Source: Cephalotus follicularis
Taxonomy: Eukaryota > Streptophyta > Magnoliopsida > Oxalidales > Cephalotaceae
DNA: 64,000 nt
Direction: 5' to 3'
NCBI GenBank assembly: GCA_001972305.1
Contig: BDDD01000048.1
Span: 313,437 to 377,436 of the forward strand
The position numbers and the translations under genes were made by a program. The stretch's first letter is position 1. Each line of letters starts with the position of its first letter. Positions 57,648-64,000 of the stretch are shown piece by piece. The notes beneath the pieces were generated by a model. The model saw only the letters and a list, made by a program, of their open reading frames with translations. It did not search any database and was not told the origin of the DNA.

Positions 57648-57658
57648 TCTATAAATAT
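57648..57658 (+). promoter_or_regulatory. TATA box of solo LTR K
   Basis: TCTATAAATAT in plant TATA context, 96 bp downstream of the last comb core. Confidence 0.7.
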
Positions 57659-57981
57659 GCTATTTCGGCAGAAACAAGTAGTGTGTAAAAGAAGTGTAGA
57701 GGCAACCCTAATTTCTTTTCATCAATTTAGTTTTCTTTAACAATGTTTAGTAGCTAAACCTTTTCAAGGTTTTAGGGAAGAACAAGCCTAGATTGTTATT
57801 GTTTCAATTCCATCAATAAAAATCCTTGAATATTTGATTTGTTCTTCAATATTTCTGCCTTCGCACACACTTTGTCTGTCTGATTAAAATCCACAAACAT
57901 CTTGTCGGTGAAGCTGAAAGTTGGCGAATAAATGGTGCTTAATTCAACGGAGTCTACTCATACGATTTGTCGCTACGAACA

Positions 57982-58614
57982 CACTTCGTATAGACCTAGC
58001 ATGACTACTCATACGTCTTGTCTGATTAAAATCCACACTTCGTATAGACCTAGCATGACTACTCATACGTCTTGTCTGATTAAAATCCACACTTCGTATA
58101 GACCTAGCATGACTACTCATACGTCTTGTCTGATTAAAATCCACACTTCGTATAGACCTAGCATGACTACTCATACGTCTTGTCTGATTAAAATCCACAC
58201 TTCGTATAGACCTAGCATGACTACTCATACGTCTTGTCTGATTAAAATCCACACTTCGTATAGACCTAGCATGACTACTCATACGTCTTGTCTGATTAAA
58301 ATCCACACTTCGTATAGACCTAGCATGACTACTCATACGTCTTGTCTGATTAAAATCCACACTTCGTATAGACCTAGCATGACTACTCATACGTCTTGTC
58401 TGATTAAAATCCACACTTCGTATAGACCTAGCATGACTACTCATACGTCTTGTCTGATTAAAATCCACACTTCGTATAGACCTAGCATGACTACTCATAC
58501 GTCTTGTCTGATTAAAATCCACACTTCGTATAGACCTAGCATGACTACTCATACGTCTTGTCTGATTAAAATCCACACTTCGTATAGACCTAGCATGACT
58601 ACTCATACGTCTTG
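57982..58614. repeat. 54-bp tandem array, eleven identical units plus a partial
   Basis: The unit begins CACTTCGTATAGACCTAGC and repeats every 54 bp from 57982. Eleven full units appear identical and a twelfth, from 58576, is cut short at about 58614. Partial diverged copies flank it: 57953-57980 (CTACTCATACGATTTGTC) upstream and 58625-58650 (CTCCGTATAGACCTAGC) downstream. A seed for another part of the unit (GTCTGATTAAAATCCAC) is at 57877-57893. The identity implies very recent expansion or an assembly artefact. Since 54 is a multiple of three and the unit lacks stops, long frames are open on both strands. Confidence 0.95.
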
Positions 58615-59013
58615 TCATCACCGCCGCACTCCGTATAGACCTAGCTCTCGTTGTTTATCAAGGTATGATCGTTCAACTCTATGGAATTGTTCAATACAAT
58701 CTACGGTGAGTTTCTATACCCTAAAACCGTTTCTTTATTATATTTTCTCTTCACTTTTATTTATTGCATGCTTTATTTCTTAGTATTTTGAATTCAACGT
58801 TTTTTAATTATCAAGCTTTAATTTCTTGGTTTGTTTATTTCTTTTATTTTGCATAATTAGGAGTAGTTTTTGATAGTTTATCTTCAAAATTGGTATACTT
58901 CGCCTAGGTTGGATAAATTATAACTAGTTTACGTTTCCCTGCGTTCGACCCATTACTGCATGATCCGTGCACTTGCGGCTATAAATTTTAAAACATTCTT
59001 TTAACAGTGAACA

Positions 59014-59496
59014 GCAGTACCACTTAACAATCACATCATAGACCAATGGATTGTTAGATGGCCATCGGATCAAACGCAAACTCATCCTCACCCAGGGGGC
59101 GCAAACTTCCACATAGCATAGAACCTGTCACCACACATTCTCAACACAGAGGTTAGTTTTTTTAGAACAAGTGATAGAAATAAGAAAATCACATAAGGAA
59201 AAGGAGTTTTTCCACTTACTGAACCTCTACAACCACTACCACTTACCAGATTCTCAGTTTACCAGGTTCTTGACGCTCTGGATTACTTGCCAGGCCCAAG
59301 TCCAGTGACAAAACCAACTTATGTCCTCAAATATACCATCTGCCATACCAGAAATCAGAGAATCCCAAGCTCAATGTTGTCACATACTCCTCGTGCTCAG
59401 ACGAATCACCAACTTCCCATCTTTAAAGTTTTTCCCAACCTCGAAGAATTTCAGAAGCACACGGATCACTAAACCAGTCTCTCTGATACCAAAAGT
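59014..59496 (-). other. element G internal region, right part with PBS
   Basis: Continuation of the G interior after K. No coding domain recognised. It ends with TGGTATCAGAGA (element strand, about 59482-59492) close to the right LTR. Confidence 0.65.
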
Positions 59497-61898
59497 TGTA
59501 ACGACCCGGTCCTGAAACCCGAGCTATTACAGAAAATTGGGATGACTTTAACCATAACCCATGACACAAACTGGTCATATAAACTTCCTTCTCTCATCTT
59601 CTCCTTCATATTTTTTTCTTCTCTTCCCAACACATCACGAGAGCAGAGGAATTGACGTCCACCTGCACCTTGGCTACCCACTGCAGTGGACTGGCGCCAT
59701 GCGCCAAGGTCTTGCCTATCCTCTTCCTCCACGGCAGAGGACTATACCTACAACAACTTGGATAAAGTATTAGTGCATTCACACATACATGATAAAGGAA
59801 AGAGTAGAATGAGACAGTCATTTTTATAGTGGTTCGGCACCGAATTTGCCTACGTCCACTTCCTCAATTATCCATGAGGCTCCACTAGTATGAAGTTCAT
59901 TACATACATAGCTTAGAAAATACTGAGAATGAAAGTATAGCCATGCAAGCCATACATAGTAGAGAAGCCGCACCAGACTTCATTCATTCAAGGGAGCTAT
60001 GACAAACTAGAAGCCACTACTCAACAAAAACCAAAGAGAGCACCCCAAGGATGTATTATAAAAAGGAGTGGGGAACTTTATCGAGCGGAGAACCCCAACT
60101 CACCGTTTCACTAAATCCTCAAGACTGTCTTCCAAAACATGCACCGTATCACTTAGACCCAAGGATAGCACCCACGTGTTCAACATGTGATCACTTAACA
60201 TTGTCTTCCAAGACACCAACACGCACCGTGTCACTTAGACCCGAGGAGAGCACCCTCGTGTTCTACACGTGATCACTTAAAATCTTTGTCTAAGGTAAGA
60301 GGAAACACATCCTCCACAGACCTTCTCGTCTGGACCCTTGATCACCACCTCCGCAATATGCCAGACGAGGACCTCTGCAACATGTCAGACGATGACCTCT
60401 GCAACATGTCAAACCACAACACAAGACCATAAGTACGGTAAGGTGCCGGACCACAAGCCATACCACAACCTCTACAAGTTACTGGAAAACAAGCTAGACC
60501 ACAACCTCTGCAAGGTGCCAGACAACAAGCCAAACCATAACCTCTGCAAGGTGCCAGACCATAAGGTAGACCACAACCTCTGCAAGGTTCCAGACCACAA
60601 GCCAGACCACAACCTCTACATGGTGCCAGACCATAAGCCAGACCACAACCATTGTCTGCCCAGACAACAAGCCAAACCACAACCACTGCCTGCCCAGGAG
60701 CTCGACACTTCAAGGGTACGCACCCCTGCGACGTAGTTCGACAAGTTTGGCTTGTCTACCTTCAGGCATCATCCACAACAGCAAGATGTAGAATGCCACA
60801 ACAATTCCACTACCTGCCCGCAGAGAAGCCATGCACACTTGCTCACTACAGAGCACCAGACCATCCACGGAACAACAGCCCTTCCACGGATATCAAACCA
60901 TCCACAGATGCAACCCACTCCTAGCACCAGACCAGGTAGCTCGAGGAGATTCACGCCCGAGAAGGCATCTTCAACAAAACACCAGATAAGCCACTTTGCT
61001 AAGTCAACGCCCGAGGAGACCACCATACAAGCAATGCCCGGGGAGACCACCACACTAGCAAATGCCCGGGGAGACCATCACACTAGCAATGCCCGAGGAG
61101 ACCATCACACTAGCAATGCCCGATGAGCCACCACACAAGCAAATGCCCAAGGAGACCATCATATTAGCAAATGCCCGAGGAGACCATCAAACTAGCAATG
61201 CCCGAGGAGACCATCACACTAGCAATGCCCGAGGAGACGATCACACTAGCAATGCCCTAGGAGACCATCACACTAGCAATGCCCGAGCATAAGGAACAAC
61301 AACCTTTAACATAAGTTAAGCTTGGGATCAACACAAAGGCCCGGGGACAAACGCCAAGCATGGGACAACTACCCGAGGTCCCTCCAACACTCAACTTACA
61401 CTAAGGAGATGAAATCTCACCCTGACCCACTACCCAAGGGATCCACCAGGGCTCACCTGAGAAAACATCTTCAGGGACCGAGCTGGTCAGAGGTCGGGAG
61501 GACGGGCAAAACTAAGGAAAACTTCTCACTCTCACACTTCGATAGCCAGAACCACCTCGGCAAGCACAAATAACAACTCCATTGAAGATCCATCAACATG
61601 GTCATGGGCTACAGGACTGTACACATCCCTCATATACGCATATAAATACCCACTTGCAGAGCACTGCCTGAACATCGAACAGAAGGCCTACGCGAGCACT
61701 CCTTCCTCGACAATAACACATTTGCGCACCTCACTACATGAACATCGATCGATAGGCTACGCAAGCCTATCCCCGTCGGCAATCACGAGCTCATCACTAC
61801 ACCGTATGAACATCGATTGAGGAGCTACCTCATCGACAATCATGTAGCGTTAGTATCGTCCAAGGGGCCCGCGAATCACTGCTCAGCTCTACCATTGA
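59497..61898 (-). repeat. element G right LTR, broken by H
   Basis: Starts TGTAACGACCCGG and follows the left LTR through the GTGGACGTAGGC block (about 59810-59862), both tandem arrays (60350-60690 and 61008-61285) and the ATCGATCGA repeats (about 61670-61820). Element H enters after 61898; the remaining ~1 kb should follow H outside the window. Confidence 0.85.
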
Positions 61899-64000
61899 TG
61901 TAACGCCTGGAATTTTATAAATAATTATTTTAATATTGGCACAGTGTATGGCCGTATTGAGCCGATGGAGCCCGAATCGATAAAAAGCATCTCGTATTAG
62001 AACTACAAATCATAAGGCCCAAAATGACTAATAAGATCCATTTTTAAGGCGCGACAATAAGGCTCTATGTTCGCATTTTTATTGCAATTATTTTTGTACC
62101 CGTTCGGATAATTAATATCACCGTTTGAGGATTAAATGGGACCCATGCCTTAGTATTTTGGATGGTAAATACTAAAGAAGAGGAAAAAGTTAAAGGGAGG
62201 AGGACATGAGACACGGGCGCATAAGGCGCCCGTGCAAAGAACAGAACTAGGGGACTCGGGAGAGAGACGCAAGAGAGAGAGACCAATGGGAGATAAAGGG
62301 GGAGAGGGAGAGCTCAACGCTGGAGAAGTCGACGGCGCCGGACCAGGAGCTCACCGGTCAGAGCCTCTACTACCGATGGTAAGCCTCATTCCTTCTTGTC
62401 TTCTCTTTTCTTCCTTTTCTTCTCGATTTCTTCTCCCCGATGCCGTCACTGTCGGGCATTGCCGAACGTTCCACCACCGGTAATCACCGCGGGTGGGTCG
62501 AGTCTTCACCTATGAGGCCGGCTACACCTATTTCTGTGGCTGATTTGGCGCCATTCGGCCTGAAACAGCGGGATTTGAACTGACGATTCGACCTAGTGAG
62601 CTGACCCACTGTCGCCTTTGACTGCACATTTGGCACCAAGTCTCAGTGAGTTAAAGGCATGGATGTGTTGATATGATGATTATGATGCGTCTTATGGTGG
62701 TAGCCAGAGTTGTGGATGACCGACGAGTCAACTCAGTGAGTTGAACTCACTGGCCGGCCGTGACAGCGCGTTTCACAGTGAGTCATGGTGAGCCTCTGAT
62801 GGTTTTGAACATATCGTCCAATGTGGAACTTGTTTTTGGGTTTCGCCGAAGCTGAATGAGTTGGCCAGAAACTGGCCAAAGCTCCAATGGCAGCTGTGTT
62901 TGGTTTCCGTGCGTAGAGTGTCACAGAAATGTGTTGTGTATGCAGGATAAAGGAATCAATCAAGGATAAACTAGACGATCAAGGATAGAGGATTTCTGAG
63001 GTTTACGAGCTCAGTTGCTAAGAGGTAGGTTATACTATTGCTTGCATTGCATTCATGCATTCTAAATGATTATTTGGATTGATATGTGTACGAATTGTAC
63101 TTATATGGATGCATGATTGTATAAATATATATGAGTATGTGGATGGATATGTATACTGCATATGGCATATGATATAAGGGTTCGATGTTGAATTAAGAGG
63201 AGATGTATTCTTGCCTTCTCTCATTTCACAGGCCATGGGATGAATCTTAAAAAGGGCTTTGAACCATTTTGGACATAGTTCCATTGGTTTACGAACTCTT
63301 TCACAAACTACATTTTCTATCAAAACTGTCGACGCTTTATGCTTTCAAAACCAAACCCGTCGACGCTTTCATGTCTTAAACTGAGTAGTTGATGTTTTAT
63401 ATTTATGCTTTTTAAAACCGTCAACACTTTTATGAGTTAAACTTAACAGTCGATGCCTTATGCTTTAAAACAAACCGTTGATGCTTTATACTTGTGCCTT
63501 TTAAAACTGTTGATGCCCGGGGCTAAGCATCGACGCTTAGTGCCCTATTCAGTCCAAACACACCGTTTTACATGGTTTTCTATCCAAAATGGTTTTAACT
63601 TCAACCGGATTCCATAGAAAGCCTCCCTAAGGCTTTGTAACCTATGGAAATCCTTATATATCACTTTTGATTTCTAAATCGATGTTCAAGTGAAGTTTTA
63701 AGGAAAGTTCTCAATAAAAGAGTTTTACACAAATGGTTTCTAAATGGTTTTCAAAATGGTCAGGATAGTTCCATTGGGATATCGAGACGCGGATATCTTT
63801 TTTGGACTTCCTCTCCATTGTTTTATGGATTTTAGAATGGTCAGGTACTTCCATTGGAACATCTGGGTGCGGATACTCCCATTTGGACTTCCTTTCATTC
63901 ATTATAGCTTCGATAGGTACTAACCAAAAGATATATGAAAAATTGATTACAAAATGGGTTATGGACACAAAAATGGCCATTGAATATGAAACAAAATGAC
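61899..64000 (+). mobile_element. gypsy-like LTR H, incomplete at the window end
   Basis: Starts TGTAACGCCTGG inside LTR G. The form and orientation fit a 5' LTR or solo LTR. It includes an inverted GGGCGC-ATAA-GGCGCC motif at about 62216-62232, a donor-like AGAG|GTAGGTTA at 63025 and a comb of GTCGACGC words with ~30-bp spacing (63328-63535). No coding region is seen in the 2.1 kb available. Confidence 0.72.
63327..63535. repeat. GTCGACGC comb in LTR H, about 30-bp phase
   Basis: Cores at 63328, 63359, 63389, 63420, 63449, 63477, 63509 and 63529. Gaps are 31, 30, 31, 29, 28, 32 and 20 bp. Words are GTCGACGC, GTTGATG, GTCAACAC and GTCGATGC with the linker TTTATGCTTTNAAAAC. The step is about three helical turns. 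Confidence 0.85.

Larger units (their letters stand above)
57014..59013 (+). mobile_element. solo LTR K (Athila/Tat-type) with internal satellite
   Basis: Exactly 2,000 bp from TGTTTAGC to GTGAACA with target duplication GCAGT (57009-57013 and 59014-59018). The start resembles LTR C (TTTTTATGCTTGGAA, ACTTTGGTTGTG, TTTTCAGGTA). Near the end, TCCCTGCGTTCGACCC and CTTGCGGCTA are Athila/Tat-like. It contains a comb (57221-57560), a TATA box (57648-57658) and a 54-bp tandem array (57982-58614). Confidence 0.88.
32250..64000 (-). mobile_element. gypsy element E2, multiply interrupted
   Basis: Minus-strand element inside LTR J. Its 3' LTR is 32250-33063 plus 41339-43294, its internal part 43295-44672, and its 5' LTR 44673-45238 plus 48024-49030, continuing beyond the window. 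It was hit by E1, by solo LTR D2 and by F. The gag-to-integrase junction near 44005 shows that zinc knuckles, protease, RT, RNase H and half of integrase are deleted. PBS is decayed (TTGTATCAGAGA). The right end and second GGGAT target copy are not in the window. Confidence 0.82.
51910..64000 (-). mobile_element. large non-autonomous gypsy-like element G
   Basis: Two similar LTRs (51910-55328 and from 59497) flank an internal region with no recognisable gag or pol. Priming sites are present: a purine tract (element strand AAAGGGGGTGGGGGGGAT, 55329-55346) preceded by GGGGACAAAATTCTT, the chromovirus-type phrase, and TGGTATCAGAGA before the right LTR (about 59482-59492). This fits a large retrotransposon derivative moved in trans. 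It is interrupted by solo LTR K and by H. Left target would be ATCTC (51905-51909); the right copy is outside the window. Confidence 0.78.

Noticed and set aside
57932-58783. A 283-residue open frame (and 225 residues opposite) with an 18-residue repeat
   Set aside because: Produced by a stop-free 54-bp tandem unit whose length is divisible by three; open on both strands, located in a solo LTR, with no recognised domain.

Overview
The window is plant (angiosperm) repetitive DNA made almost entirely of nested LTR retrotransposons. I found no host protein-coding gene, tRNA or rRNA. The evidence for a plant is a SIRE/Maximus-type Ty1/copia element with an env-like ORF, several chromodomain Ty3/gypsy elements (Tekay/Del-like), an Athila/Tat-type element, and primer-binding sites complementary to initiator tRNA-Met. 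I cannot name the species. Most coding remnants carry stops, frameshifts or large internal deletions, so this looks like old, methylated, gene-poor heterochromatin. No database search was possible; family names rest on motifs read by eye.

Layout. 1-6876 (+): 3' part of a SIRE-like copia element (gag end, protease, integrase, RT, RNase H, env-like ORF3, 3' LTR 5556-6876). 6877-8337 (+): 5'-truncated LTR of gypsy family D. 8338-10874 plus 27567-~28666 (+): Athila-type element C (LTR scrap, integrase end, long 3' UTR, 3' LTR). Its LTR is split by element A, 10875-27566 (-, duplication ATGCA). A is itself split in its RT by element B, 15953-22947 (-, duplication CGCTC). ~28667-29830: unassigned. 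29830-32249 (+): gypsy integrase remnant and LTR of element J. From 32250 on, element E2 (-) lies in J's LTR. E2 is hit by E1 (33064-41333, duplication CCTAT), solo LTR D2 (45239-48018, duplication ATATC) and F (from 49031). F is hit by G (from 51910), and G by solo LTR K (57014-59013, duplication GCAGT) and by H (from 61899, running off the window).

The most striking signal is not a gene. Almost every family, copia and gypsy alike, carries in its LTR a comb of short imperfect palindromes centred on TCGA (GTCGAC, ATCGAT and decayed forms such as GTTGAC, GTCAAC, GTCGGC). Teeth are spaced 20-21 bp apart, about two helical turns, with occasional 28-31 bp gaps; one family uses ~30 bp throughout. 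The flanking arms differ by family, while core and phase are kept. In three elements from two superfamilies the comb ends about 100 bp upstream of a TATA box. Whole 21-bp teeth have been gained or lost between the two LTRs of single elements.

The gypsy LTRs also share a GAG|GTAGG donor-like site and a CTAAC...CAG acceptor-like site that would enclose the second comb in an LTR intron. Three elements have deleted their RT but keep LTRs and, in part, priming sites.
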